Shown in pieces: positions 48,690-61,200 of a DNA stretch of 64,000 nt. This DNA is from Delphinus delphis (taxonomy: Eukaryota > Chordata > Mammalia > Artiodactyla > Delphinidae), in the NCBI RefSeq assembly GCF_949987515.2, contig NC_082694.2, forward strand, positions 61,564,080-61,628,079. The letters are read 5' to 3'. Below the pieces are notes generated by a model. That model was not told the DNA's origin. It worked only from the letters and a program-made list of their open reading frames with translations, and searched no databases. A program made the translations under genes and the position numbers. Each line of letters begins with the position of its first letter. Positions within the stretch are counted from its first letter, which is position 1.

Positions 48690-49450
48690 TGCCATATATT
48701 CTGGTAACTAGTACTCACATACTCCTTACTATGTGATAGCCACTATCCTAAGTGTGTTTTGTGTTTTTGTATATTTTTCAGAACTGACCACAATATGTTG
48801 AAGCTCCTCTCATCAGGAAGTAGTCTATTTCTTTACATCTTGATTCCAGACTTGGCCACGTGGGTTGCTTTGGCCAAAGAGATATCAGCAAATATGACAC
48901 AAGAAAAGGCTTGGAAAGTGCTTGGGTATTTGTGTGTGATCTCACGTTTCCACCCTTAGAACCCAGATGCCACATGAAGAAGTCCAGACCAGCCTACTAA
49001 GTGCTAGAGATACACAACTGAGTCACCCACACCAAGTACAAGACATGCAAGTGAGGCCAACCAGCCCCAGCTGACTGCAAGCTGACTGCCAGCTCATGAA
49101 TGAGCCCGGGGAGACCAGCAGAAGAACTGCTTAGCTGAGTCCAGGGCAAATTTTCAACCCAAATAATCATGAGTTAATAATTGTTGTTATAAAGTATTAC
49201 ATTTTGGGGCAGTTTTTAATGCATCAAAAGCTAATTGATATACATATGTTAACTCCTTTATTTCTCATACAAGACTGTGAGGTAGATTTTGTCTTTATCC
49301 GCATTTTGTAGATGAGGAAACTGAGGTGCAGGAAGGCTAAGTAATTTGTCCAAAGTCACTTAGCTGATAAGTAGTTGCACTAGGTTGTGAACCCAGATAG
49401 ACTGGCTCTAGAATCCATGCTCTTAACCTCCATGCTATGCTGTCCTATAA
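48690..49450 (-). mobile_element. MIR SINE split by an MLT1-type LTR
   Basis: The left part ends near 48757 (TGTGATAGCCACTATCCTAA). The right part restarts about 49236 (TTAACTCCTTTATTTCTCAT) and continues with GATGAGGAAACTGAGGTGCA and CTTAACCTCCATGCTATGCT. Confidence 0.7.
48760..49235 (+). mobile_element. MLT1-type (MaLR/ERVL) solitary LTR
   Basis: Contains CAGCTCATGAATGAGCCCGG, GAGACCAGCAGAAGAACTGC, AATCATGAGTTAATAATTGT and ATTTTGGGGCAGTTTTTAAT, the hallmark end of MLT1 LTRs. No internal retroviral genes remain. Inserted into a MIR. Confidence 0.7.
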
Positions 49451-49589
49451 GTGTACATCTTATAAGTATATGCTTTCCTGCATTCATTTTCAATGACTTA
49501 GAGAAGGAACAGAACCAAAAAGAGGAATTTATCACAATTTCCATCCCTTACATTATTATTCTAGTGTTTTGTTCTCTTTCTTTCCTTCA

Positions 49590-49770
49590 CCCATTTCTGT
49601 CAGTATTTATTAAGCTTCTACTATTTTCCTGTGCCAGCCACTAGGGCTATAAATATGAATCAGACACATTCCCTGCCCACAAGGAGATCACCTTTTATTG
49701 GGGGAGACAACAATGTCAATAAATAATTATAACACAAGATGAGGAGTGCTATTCTATGGACTTTTAGAAA
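49590..49770 (+). mobile_element. Old interspersed repeat, family not assigned
   Basis: TTATTAAGCTTCTACTATTT, GTGCCAGCCACTAGGGCTAT, CCCACAAGGAGATCACCTTT. Related phrases occur at 15.2, 50.0, 52.3 and 55.0 kb. Confidence 0.45.
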
Positions 49771-49957
49771 GCACTGTCATGGTGCAAAGGCGAGATAATT
49801 AGCTTTCTCTAAGGGGGATGAGGGAAGTCAAAGCTTGTCGACCATCATCATTATTACTTTTATTGTTTTTTTCATGTACTCCTTATGTATTCACTTTTTA
49901 AAAAGGGAATGCTTCTTTATTAACACTGATTTGTATTTTTCCTATCTTCCTCTCTTC

Positions 49958-49989
49958 CCCTTCCTTCCTTCCCTCCTTCCTTCCTTCAT
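49958..49989 (+). repeat. (TTCC)n microsatellite
   Basis: About 30 bases of CCTTCCTTCCTTCCC-type pyrimidine repeats, slightly imperfect. Confidence 0.85.
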
Positions 49990-50009
49990 CTTCTTTCCTT
50001 TCATTCTGC

Positions 50010-51030
50010 CTCTTTCAAATATCTATTCAGTACTTACTTTGTTGCCAAGCACAATTTCTCAATGAACAAGACAGACAAGCTCTCTGCTTTCATGTAGCAT
50101 ATACTGAAATGGATGGAGACAGATCATAAAGCCGCAAGAAAAATTTTTATTGGTAATAAGTGCTTTACAGAGACTTAAAACGGATGATATGATGGTCATC
50201 TTAGATAGACCAAGTGGCTGCTTTAGATGGAATAGTTAGAGAAGATCTCTTTGAATAGGTAATCTTTAAACTGAACTATGAATGACTACAAGTGAGTCAT
50301 TCAAGTATGAGACTTAAAAGTATTTCTGGCAGAGAGAACAGCTAGTGCTAGTTCCTAGGCTGAGAACAAGTTTGAAGACTTGAGGGCATTGTGGGGGGAT
50401 GGGTAGAGGAATGGGGGAAGAAAAGGGGGACTCATATAGTGAGGAAGGGACAAGATTAATGGGTTGGAGGTCTCAATGAACTGCTGGGATGGGTGTTCAA
50501 GAGCAGGTGACTTTAAGGATAGAAGGCTGTGAGCAAAGAATAGAATGCTTGAAATTGAGATTTCAGACCTATAGTGATGACAGGATGAAGGGTATGAACA
50601 TGACAGCGAGTGGGTGAAAGGGGATGGAGAAATAGATCATTGGATGCAAAGAGGTTATTAAAATTGAATTGGTGGCCCAAGATTTATTAAGAAAAAAATT
50701 TAGAAAAATCAACAAAAAACTCATTAAGAGCAGTCAACTGAGAACTCTTAAAAGGTATTTTCATGTGGCACAATGATATAATCTATCATGGCAGGTTGCA
50801 GACAAATCCTCATTCAAACTTGTACCTACTGTTCTCAGGACCCTTGTAGTTTAGCCTCAAATAAGAATTGGGAATAGTTTTAGGGGTTTAATTTCAATTC
50901 AAAAATTGAAAAATATATGAGTTGGAACCAGTCAAGGTAGGGCTTTTTAAAAATTATTTTTTATGAGGTCACAGTTTGAAAAGAGAAAGTATAAACTATG
51001 ACGGTCATTATCAATTCAGATCCCACTACC
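50010..51030 (+). other. Old interspersed repeat remnants and unassigned flank
   Basis: 50020-50420 follows the same order as the 52.3-53 kb repeat: CAGTACTTACTTTGTTGCCA, then GGTAATAAGTGCTTTACAGA, then TTTCTGGCAGAGAGAACAGC. The family is not named. No gene seen. Confidence 0.4.
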
Positions 51031-51239
51031 CTTTTTTTTTTTTTTTTGTGGTACACGGGCCTCTCACTGTTGTGGCCTCTCCCGTTGTGGAGCACAGGCT
51101 CCGGATGCGCAGGCTCAGCGGCCATGGCTCACAGGCCTAGCCACTCCGAGGCATGTGGGATCTTCCCGGACCGGGGCACGAACCCGTGTCCCTTGCATCG
51201 GCAGGCGGACTCTCAACCATTGCGCCACCAGGGAAGCCC
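51031..51239 (-). mobile_element. CHR SINE, minus orientation
   Basis: T run, GTGGTACACGGGCC, to CACCAGGGAAGCCC. No clear target duplication seen. Confidence 0.92.
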
Positions 51240-51732
51240 TGAGGCACTCTTCATCCATCCCCTAGAAACCACAAACTTGCTGACTGGCTCAAGTAAAATC
51301 ATATGTAAAGATATAAATATATTTTAGGTAACATGAATTTTTCTTTAAACAACTTTAATTGGGTAGTATTTTAAAATATTTTGAAGGTATCTTTTCTAAT
51401 AAAAGCCTACAAAATTTTGTTGCATATGTTAAAGATTTATTACATTTATCAAAGATTTTTTTAAAAATCAAAAATGCCCCATACCCACAAACTCATAACC
51501 CACATATCATCTTTTGCCTTTTTCCAAGACACCTTATTCTATCAGAAGTCATAATAAAACAAATCCAGTGGTACTCAGAAGATTTTGACAAAGAACTTCC
51601 TGAATTAGAAAGACAGTAGAATTTCAGATATTCTTGGAAAAATCATGTGCAAATTACCATATTAGGACAATCATATATATGAAAACACTTCATAGAGAAA
51701 AAAGGGGTTGATTATTTGATACCACAAAGTAC
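51240..51732. other. Flank stretch, nothing recognised
   Basis: AT-rich, no named feature. Confidence 0.45.
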
Positions 51733-52120
51733 TGTGGGTGAATGTTTGGGTTCCCCCCCACCCCCCAATTCATATGTTGAAGCCTTAACTCTCAATGTGA
51801 TAGTGTTTGGAGATGAGGCCTTTGGGAGGTAATTAGGTTTAGATGAGGTCATGAGGGTAGGGCCCTTATTATGGAATTGGTGCCTTTGTAAGAAGAGGAA
51901 GAGAGACCAGAGCTCTCTCTATGCCATGTGAACTCCCAGTGAGAAGGCTGCTGTCTGCAACCTAGGGAGAGAGCCCTCACCAAGAATCAAATCTGCTGGC
52001 ACCTGGATCTTGGACTTCCCAGGCTCCAGAACTGTGAGAAAAAAAAAAAAAAAAAGTCTGTTGTTTAAGCCACCCTGTCTGTGGTATTTTACTACGGCAG
52101 CCCAAACTGACTATGACACA
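51733..52120 (+). mobile_element. Solitary LTR-like repeat, family uncertain
   Basis: TGAATGTTTGGGTTCCCCCC, AATTCATATGTTGAAGCCTT, GAGATGAGGCCTTTGGGAGG, GGACTTCCCAGGCTCCAGAA and TTGTTTAAGCCACCCTGTCT, ending near GACTATGACA. This common mammalian repeat looks like a TG...CA-bounded LTR. An 18-base A run lies at 52039-52056. No viral genes. Confidence 0.55.
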
Positions 52121-52259
52121 AAGCAATTCTTTACTTTAGAAGATGAAACTCTTATTTACAAAAGGATTTATTTTATGCACCTTTATAAAGCAAGCTTCCT
52201 TAATACAGTGATACAGGTACTTGGTCTACAATATTCTTTGGGGCACACTTCTTAAGCAT

Positions 52260-53261
52260 CTGAATATTCATTTGACAGTATCTTGACAGCATTTATTTCA
52301 TTTCTACAATGTGCCCTCACTATGCTAGACTGGGTATTTCATTTAAGATGAGACACCATCTCTGCCCACAAACAGCTTTTGGTTTGTGAAGAAGATGTAT
52401 AAGCTGACAAGTCAAAAACAACATCACAAGTGGTGAAATAAGAGTTGTGAACAAAGTACCCAAAGGAGAGTACAGGTAACTCAGCCTGGAGGAGCGAGAA
52501 AGAGCATTACTGAAGGCATGGAAGTAGTTGGATTGAGTCTTGAAAGACTAGCTGACATTTGCCTGCTGGAGAAGCAGGAAAAAGAGTGATCCGGGCAGAG
52601 GAAATAGCAGGTGCAAAGGCACTGAAGTCAACAAGTAAATTGGCAGAAATGTAAGGCTGGGGCTGAGATGGGCAACGTTGATGAAGTTCAGGATATAGAT
52701 TTGTTACAGCCTGTGGTGGGCTTTGAATGTCATGCTAAGAAGTTTGCATTTTGTCCTGCAGAAAACTGGAAGCCTTCCGGAGTTATTAAGCAGAGGATAA
52801 TATCAATTTTTTTCTTTAGGAAAATAACTGGCTGCTGTGTGGAAGATGGGCAGCAAGAGGGAAAGACAGATGGCACAGACAAGAGTGTGGAGACCTGTGC
52901 TAATGGGCACCATGCCTAGAGGTTTCATGTGTAGATTTTACCCTCTGCTGTCAGGTCAGGAGTTGCTGTAGGCAGGAAGGTAGGTTAGAAAGGAAGCATG
53001 AAGGTGGCTATCATAAGTAAACAGGTCAGCGATTGAGCCCAGCAAAGTGGGTGAATACAGAATATAGTGTGCAGGGATGGAGTCTGGTCCAGAGAGGCCA
53101 ATGGAGGCTGGAATCAGGAACCTAACCTAGTAGAAAAGAAAATGACAGAGACAAAAAACAATGGAACAGGAATCCAAGCCAGAGGGTCTGGGAGAGAGAT
53201 GACAAGGGTTTAGGCAGGAGGTCTGACTTTTAAAATGGCACCAGATAATAAACATGTCAGG
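52260..53261 (+). mobile_element. Old interspersed repeat, long, family not assigned
   Basis: CAATGTGCCCTCACTATGCT, GGGCAGAGGAAATAGCAGGT, GTGCAAAGGCACTGAAGTCA, CTTTGAATGTCATGCTAAGA, ACTGGCTGCTGTGTGGAAGA appear in the order of a well-spread ancient mammalian repeat. It is related to 50.0-50.4 kb and 40.6-40.7 kb here. No open frame of note. Confidence 0.5.
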
Positions 53262-53447
53262 GCTTCTGAAAATTTAGTGTGCCTCAGAATCACCTGGACA
53301 GCTTGTCACAATACAGATTCCTGGGCCCCACCCCAAGAAGTTCTGATTCTGTAAAGATCTGGAGTAGGGTCTAATCTGCATCTCTACAGGTACCCATGAG
53401 ATGCTGTTACTACTGGTCTATGGACTAAATTTTGAGTAACAAAGCTC
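53262..53447 (+). mobile_element. MER5A DNA transposon fossil, nearly complete
   Basis: CAGGGCTTCTGAAAATTTAG, GCCTCAGAATCACCTGGACA, CCTGGGCCCCACCCC, ACTGGTCTATGGACTAAATT. Full consensus order; terminal repeats are decayed. Confidence 0.82.
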
Positions 53448-55209
53448 TAAGGGGACTTCAAGTTCTAAAATTACCTTAATTGTTCTCAGGATTTAAAAAC
53501 ATCTGAACCTTCAGGGGTAGACTTTAGCTACCAGACTGGAGAGAGGTCTGAGTGGATGGAGAAAGGCCACTTCCTGACAGAGCCAGCATGTGATCTGAGA
53601 GGCACCACAGCAAAGTAGGCAGCTGTACATCAAGACCGAATGAGACTTGATTAAAAAAAATTTTTTTTTGGTTCCTCTTCTCTGCAGGCAGCTGCTAGGA
53701 AATGAGACTAATGGTTGTTTAAGGAAAAGTGAGAGAAAGAGGCAGGCCTAAGCAAGCACTACACAGAGGCTGCCTCTTTGGAAACTGGATCTGTCAGGCT
53801 GGGAGCTGTGGGTCCTGCCCGTCCAATCCTTCACTGCTCCAGCAACCCCACACTGGGAACATATGGGCCTCTCTGGGCTGGCTGAACTCACCTTATTCTG
53901 AAGCACCTCCCCCAGCTTTCTGAGGCCTTAAAATGGGAATGAAGGGTTTTGTTGCATTATTAAAAAGAAAAAGAAATTAGGTGAAAATAATCAAATTCTT
54001 GAATTGATTAAATTATGGTGCATCTTTTAATATGACAGACTGAAGAGGCTTCCAGAAACTAGGCCAAATTTTCTGGAGAGTTGCCAGTAATCATATGGCA
54101 TGAATACATATATAAGCAAGACGTTAATGCTAAACAATTTTTTTCTCTCTCCAGACTTAAGCTGTGAAGGTAACAGTAACACTGAAGCCATAACCAGTAC
54201 AGCCCAAGCAACAGATGGCAATTTGCTTAAATTGCAAGATAGATTTGAAATTGGAATTGATTAAAATACGTGCCTATAGTAGATGAAAAGGAGTTGATTC
54301 ATTTCCCAAGATCCTTCAAATATGGAAATTATAAATCAGTGAATCAGCTACTTTATCACTAGGTATTAGCACGTACAAACACAAATTCCTCTAACGTTCC
54401 TACTTTTGTGACAAAAATTCCTTTAGTTGCGTAAGCAAACAAACATTCCACTTCTGCATCCTTGAATGAACATAAAAAGTAATCAGAGCAACAGCAACTA
54501 GAACTGCGCAGGGTATGTACTAGGTACTGCATATGTATTTGTTGAACAAGGGAATGCATGAATGAATGAATGAATGCCAAAGCAGAAGGTGGAGGTCACT
54601 GTCAGCCTAGCACTAGACTGCGACTACAAAAATGGAGGAAGTGTTCATTGTTTGGCTACAGAGCTTCTCATTTAGAAAGTGGGAGATGAAGAAGGACAGG
54701 AGAGATAGAGGTAGCAGGGAGGGAAGGAGAACAGGAAAGCCTGGGTACACTGGTCAGGAGAGGCTGGGGAGACCAGGAAGTTCAGCACAACAGAGACTTG
54801 AATGACTGAACTCCTGATGAAAAACACTCTAGCAAAGTAGCTCTTTAGACAAGAAATGGAATACAATCAGCATTGATATGAACAAGCTCTTGGTTCTAAA
54901 TATTTGGCAAGCAATAGCTGCAAATCTCAAAGGTGAGAGGGAAAAGCTGGATTGGATGTATTGGAGGTTTGGGAGTCTATCTTGAAGGCTCCTGGGAAAA
55001 CTGAAAGTTTGAAGTGTTGAGGCTACCAATTTATTCAAAAAGTGTTTATTGATCTATTACGTACAACCATTTTGCTTTGCACAGAAGTGGATAATATGGA
55101 ATTCCTGTCCTCAAGCATCACACAGTCTATATGGGGGGAAAATATATGTTCAAGAATAATTATCTAAGGACAAACTTTGATAAATGCCCAGAAGTATGAG
55201 GATAATTTA
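53448..55209. other. Flank stretch, mostly unassigned
   Basis: A TGAA microsatellite (GAATGAATGAATGAATG) lies at 54557-54576. 55020-55200 is another copy of the unassigned old repeat and is the target of the L1 insertion. No gene. Confidence 0.4.
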
Positions 55210-55219
55210 GAATATTCAT

Positions 55220-57301
55220 GCAGGGGGAGACCTTCAACATGGTGGAGAAGTAAGACGTGGAGATCACCTTCCTCCCCACAAATACATCAGAAATACATCT
55301 ACATGTGGAACAACTCCTACAGAACACCTACCGAACGCTGGCAGAAGACCTCAGACCTCCCAAAAGGCAAGAAACTCCCTACTGGGTAAGGCAAAAGAAA
55401 AAAGAAAAAACGGAGACAAAAGAATAGGGACGGGACCTGCACCTCTGGGAGGGAGCTGTGAAGGAGGAAATGTTTCCACACGCTAGGAAACCCCTTCACT
55501 GGCGGAGACGGAGGGTGTGTGGGGGGAAAGCTTTGGAGCCACGGAGGAGAGCACAGCAACAGGGGTGCAGAGGGCAAAGTGGAGAGATTCCCGCACAGAA
55601 GATCAGTGCCGACCAGCACTCACCAGCCTGAGAGGCTTGTCTGCTCACCCGCCGGGGCGGGCGGGGGCTGGGAGGTGAGGCTCGGGCTTCGGTTGGATCC
55701 CAGGGAGAGGACTGGGGTTGGCGGTGTGAACACAGCCTGAAGGGGTTAGTGCACCACAGCTAGCCGGGAGGGAGTCCAGGAAAAGTCTGCATCTGCCTAA
55801 GAGGCAAGAGACCATTGTTTTGGGGTGCGCGAGGAGAGGGGATCCAGAGCACCGCCTAAACGAGCTCCAGAGACGGGTGCGAGCTGCAGCTATCAGCGCG
55901 GACCCCCGAGATGGGTATGAAATACTAAGGCTGCTGCTGCAGCCACCAAAAAGCTTGTGTGGAAGCACAGGTCACTATACCCACCTCCCCTCCCGGGAGC
56001 CTGTGCAGCCCGCCATTGCCAGGGTCCCGTGATCCAGGGACAACTTCCCCGGGAAAACACACGGTGCGCCTCAGGCTCTTGCAACGTTACGCGGGCCTCT
56101 GCCACCACAGGCTCCCTCCGCACTCAGTACCCTTCCCTCTCCCAGGCCTGAGTGAGCCAGAGTCCCCGAAGCAGCTGCTCCTTTAACCCCGTCCTGTCTG
56201 AGCGAAGAACAGACGCCCTCAAGCGACCTACACGCAGAGGCGGGGCCCAATCCAAAGCTGAACGCTGGGAGCTGTGCAAACAAAGAAGAGAAAGGGAAAT
56301 TTCTCCCAGCAGCCTCAGGAGGAGCGGATTAAAGCTCCACAATCAACTTGATGTACCCTGCATCAAGTTGAATACCTAAATAAACAATGAATCATCCCAC
56401 AATTGAGGCGGTGGACTTTGGGAGCAACTGTAGACTAGGGGTTTGCTTTCTGCATCTAATTTGTTCCTGGTTTTATGTTTATCTTAGTTTAGTATTTAGA
56501 GTTTATTATCATTGGTAGATTTGTTTATTGATTTGGTTGCTCTCTTCCTATTTTTTTATATACATATATATATTTTTTCCTTTATCTCTTTCTGTGAGTG
56601 GTTATGTGTATGCTTCTTTGTGTGATTTTTTTCTGTATAGCTTTGTTTTTACCATTTGTCCTATGGTTCTGTCTGTCTGTTATTTCTTTGTTCTTTTCTA
56701 TTACTTTTTAATTTTCAATTTTTAATAATTTAAAAATTTTTTATTTAATAACGTTTTAATTTTATTATTTTATTCTTTCTTTTTTTCTCCCTTTTCTTCT
56801 GAGCCGTGTGGCTGACAGGTCTTGGTGCTCCAGCCGGGTGTCATACCTGTGCCTCAGAGGTGGGAGAGCTGAGTATGGGACGTTGGTCCACCAGAAACCT
56901 CCCGGCTCCACGTAATATCAAATGGTGAAAGCTCTCCCAGAGATCTCCATCTCAATGCTAACACCCAGCAACACTCAAAGACCAGCAAGCTACAATGCTG
57001 GACACCCTAAGACAAACAACTAGCAAGACAGGAACACAACCCCACCCATTAGTAGAGAGGCTGCCTAAAATCATAATAAGGTCACAGACACCCCAAAACA
57101 CACCACCAAACGTGGTCCTGCCCACCAGAAAGACAAGAACCAGCCTCATCCACTACAACACAGGCATCAGTCCCCTCCACCAGGAAGCCTACAAAACCCA
57201 CTGAACAAACCTTAGCCACTGGGGGCAGACATCAAAAGCAACAGGAACTACAAACCTGTAGCCTGCGAAAAGGAGACCCCAAACACAGTAAGTTAAGCAA
57301 A
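55220..57301 (+). promoter_or_regulatory. L1 5' UTR with internal promoter
   Basis: Opens GCAGGGGGAGACCTTCAACA, is GC- and CpG-richer than its surroundings to about 56300, then contains a T-rich stretch (56480-56800) before ORF1. L1 5' UTRs carry the internal RNA polymerase II promoter. Whether this one is still active cannot be read from sequence. Confidence 0.7.
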
Positions 57302-58190
57302 ATGAGAAGACAGAGAAACACACAGCAGATGAAGCAGCAAGGTAAAAACCCGTCAAACCGAAGAAATGAAGAGGAAATAGGCAGTCTACCTGAAAAAGAA
57401 TTCAGAGTAATGATAGTAAAGATGATGCAAAATCTTGGAAATAGAATGGAGAAAACACAAGAAACATTTAAAAAGGACCTAGAAGAACTAAAGAGCAAAC
57501 AAACAATGATGAACAGCACAATAAATGAAATTAAAAATTCTCTAGAAGGAATCAACAGCAGAATAACTGAGGCAGAAGAACGGATAAGTGACCTGGAAAA
57601 TAAAGAGTGGAAATAACTACTGCAGAGCAGAACAAAGAAAAAAGAATGAAAAGAATTCAGGACAGTCTCAGAGACCACTGGGACAACATTAAATGCAGCA
57701 ACATTCGAATTATAGGGGTCCAAGAAGAAGAAGAGAAAAAGAAAGGGACTGAGAAAATATTTGAAGAGATTATAGTTGAAAACTTCCTTAATATGGGAGA
57801 GGAAATAGCTAATCAAGTCCAGGAAGTGCCAAGAGTCCCATACAGGATAAATCCAAGGAGAAACACGCCAAGACACATATTAATCAAACTATCGAAAATT
57901 AAGTACAAAGAAAAAATATTAAAAGCAGCAAGGGAAAAACAACAAATAACATACAAAGGAATCCCCATAAGGTTAACAGCTGATCTTTCAGTAGAAACTC
58001 TGCAAGCCAGAAGGGAGTAACAGGACATATTTAAAGTGATGAAAGGGAAGAACCTACAACCAAGATTATTCTACCTAGCAAGGATCTCATTCAGATTTGA
58101 TGGAGAAATTAAAACTTTTAATTTCAAAAGCTAAGAGAATTCAGCACCACCAAACCAGCTTTACAACAAATGCTAAAGGAACTTCTTTAG
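57302..58190 (+). pseudogene. L1 ORF1 (RNA-binding chaperone), broken
   Basis: ORF1p forms the trimeric RNA-binding coat of the L1 particle. The first piece (57302-57616) has a basic N terminus and a coiled coil (RITEAEERISDLEN). A one-base deletion near 57605 shifts the frame. The second piece (57607-58020) carries the RNA-recognition region and C-terminal domain (YRINPRRNTPRHILIKLSKI) and ends at TAA 58018-58020, where a tryptophan is expected. A further frameshift lies near 58125, and the usual end is near 58190. Confidence 0.88.
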
Positions 58191-58248
58191 GTAGGAAACA
58201 CAAGAGAAGGAAAGGACCTACAATAACAAACCCAAAGCAATTAAGAAA

Positions 58249-61200
58249 ATGGTAATAGGAACTTACATATCGATAATTACCTTAAATGTAAATGGATTAA
58301 ATGTTCCAACCAAAAGACATACACTGGCTGAATGGATACAAAAACAAAACCCATATATATGCTGTCTACAAGACACCCACTTCAGACCTAGGGACACATA
58401 CAGACTGCAAGTGAGGCAATGGAAAAAGATATTCCATGCAAATAGAAGTTAGAAGAAAGCTGAAGTAGCAATTCTCATATCTGACAAAATAGATTTTAAA
58501 ATAAAAACTATTACAAGAGACAAAGAAGGACACTATATAATGATCAAGGGATCAATCCAAGAAGAAGATATAACAATTGTAAATATTTATACGCCCAGCA
58601 TAGAAGCACCTCAATATATAAGGCAAATGCTAACAGCCATAAAAGGGGAAATCAACAGTAACACAATCATAGTAGGGGGCTTTAACACCCCACTTTCACT
58701 AATGGGCAGATCATCCAAAATGAAAATAAATAAGGAAACACAAGCTTTAAATGATACATTAAACACGATGGACTTAATTGATATTTATAGGAAATTCCAT
58801 CCAAAAACAGCAGAATACATGTTCTTCTCAAGGGCTCATGGAACATTCTCCAGGATAGATCATATCTTGGGTCGTAAATCAAGCTTTGGTAAATTTAAGA
58901 AAATTGAAATTGTATCAAGTATCTTTTCCGACTTCAACGCTGTGAGACTAGATATCAATTACAGGAAAAAATCTGTAAAAAATACAAACTCATGGAGGCT
59001 AAACAATATGTTACAAAAAAACCAAGAGATCACTGAAGAAATCAAAGAGGAAATCAAAAAATACCTAGAAACAAATGTCAATGAAAACACGACGACCCAA
59101 AACCTATGGGATGCAGCAAAAGCAGTCTAAGAATGAAGTTTATAGCAATACAATCCTATCTCAAGAAACAAGAAAAATCTCAAATAAACAACCTAACCTT
59201 GCACCTAAAGCAATTACAGAAAGAAGAACAAAAGTTAGCAGACAGAAAGAAATCAAAGATCAGATCAGAAGTAAATGAAAAAGAAATGAAGGAAACAATA
59301 GCAAAGATCAATAAAACCAAAAGCTTTTTCTTTGAGAAGATAAACAAAATTGATAAACCATTAGCCAGACTCATCAAGAAAAAAAGGGACAAGACTCAAT
59401 TCAATAGAATTAGAAATGAAAAAGGTGAAGTAACAATTGACACTGCAGAAATATAAAGGATCATGAGAGATTACTACAAGCAACTATATGCCAATAAAAT
59501 GGACAATCTGGAAGAAATAGACAAATTCTTAGAAAAGCACAACCTTCTGAGACTGAACCAGGAAGAAATACAAAATATAAACAGACCAATCACAAGCACG
59601 GAAATTGAGACTGTGATTAAAAATCTTCCAACAAACAAAGGCCCAGGACCAGATGGCTTCACAGGCGAATTCTATCAAATATTTAGAGAAGAGCTAACAC
59701 CTATCCTTCTCAAACTCTTCCAAAATATCGCAGAGGGAGAAACACTCTGAACATCATTCTACAAAGCCACCATCACCCTGATACCAAAAGCAGACAAATA
59801 TATGACAAAGAGAGAAAACTACAGGCTAATATCACTGATGAACATAGATGCAAAAATCCTCAACAAAATACTAGCAAACAGAATCCAACAGCACATTAAA
59901 AGGATCATACACCATGATCAAGTGCTGTTTATCCCAGGAATGCAAGGATGCTTCAGTATACACAAATCAATTAATGTGACACACCACATTAACAAACTGA
60001 AGGAGAAAAACCATATGATCATCTCAATAAGTGAGAAAAAGCTTTCGACAAAAGTCAACACCTATTTATGATAAAAAGGCTCCAGAAAGTAGGCATAGAG
60101 GGAACTTACCTCAACTTAATAAAGGCCATATATGACAAACCCACAGCCAACATCATTCTCAATAGTAAAAAACTGAAACCATTTCCACTAAAAGCAGGAA
60201 CAAGACAAGGTTGTCCATTCTTACCACTGTTATTCAACATAGTTTTTGAAGTTTTAGTCACAGCAATCAGAGAAGAGAAAGAAATAAAAGGATTCCAAAT
60301 TGGAAAAGAAGAAGTAAAGCTGTCACTGTTCGCAGTTGACATGATACTATACATAGAGAATCCTAAAGATGCTACCAGAAATCTACTAGACCTAATCAAA
60401 GAATTTGATAAAGTAGCAGGATACAAAATTAATGCTCAGAAATCTCTTGCATTCCTATACACTAATGATGAAAAATCTGAAAGAAAAATTAAGGAAACAC
60501 TCCAATTTACCATTGCAACAAAAAGAATAAAATGCCTAGGGATAAACCTACCTAAGGAGACAAAAGACCTGTATGCAGAAAACTATACGACACTGATGAA
60601 AGAAATTAAAGATGACACAAACAGAGGGAGAGATATACCATGTTCTTGGATTGGAAGAATCAACATTGTGAAAATGACTATACTACCCAAAGCAATCTAC
60701 AGGTTCAGTGCAATCCCTATGAAACTACCAATGGCATTTTTCACAGAACTAGAACAAAAAATTTCACAGTTTGTGTGGAAACACAAAAGACCCCACATAG
60801 CCAAAGCAATTTTGAGAAGGAAAAACAGAGCTGGAGGAATCAGGCTTTTGGATATCAGACTATACTACAAAGCTACAGTAATCAAGCCAGTGTGGTACTG
60901 GCAGAAAAACAGAAATATAGATCAATGAAACAGGATCGAAAGCCCAGAGATAAACCCACGCACATATGGTCACCTTATTTTTGATAAAGGAGGCAAGAAT
61001 ATACAATGGAGAAAAGACTACCTCTTCAATAAGTGGTGCTGGGAAAACTGGACAGCTACATGTAACAGAATGAAATTAGAACACTCCCTAACACCATACA
61101 CAAAAATAAACTCAAAATGGATTAAAGACCTAAATGTAAGGCCAGGTAGTATAAAAGTCTTAGAGGAAAACATAGGCAGAACACTCTATGACATAAATCA

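Noticed and set aside
49590..53261. A gene-like or duplicated unique segment at 50.0-50.4 and 52.3-53.0 kb
   Set aside because: The shared phrases match a widespread ancient interspersed repeat rather than a local duplication.
57232..57876. 214-codon minus-strand frame
   Set aside because: It is the antisense shadow of the L1 ORF1 region.
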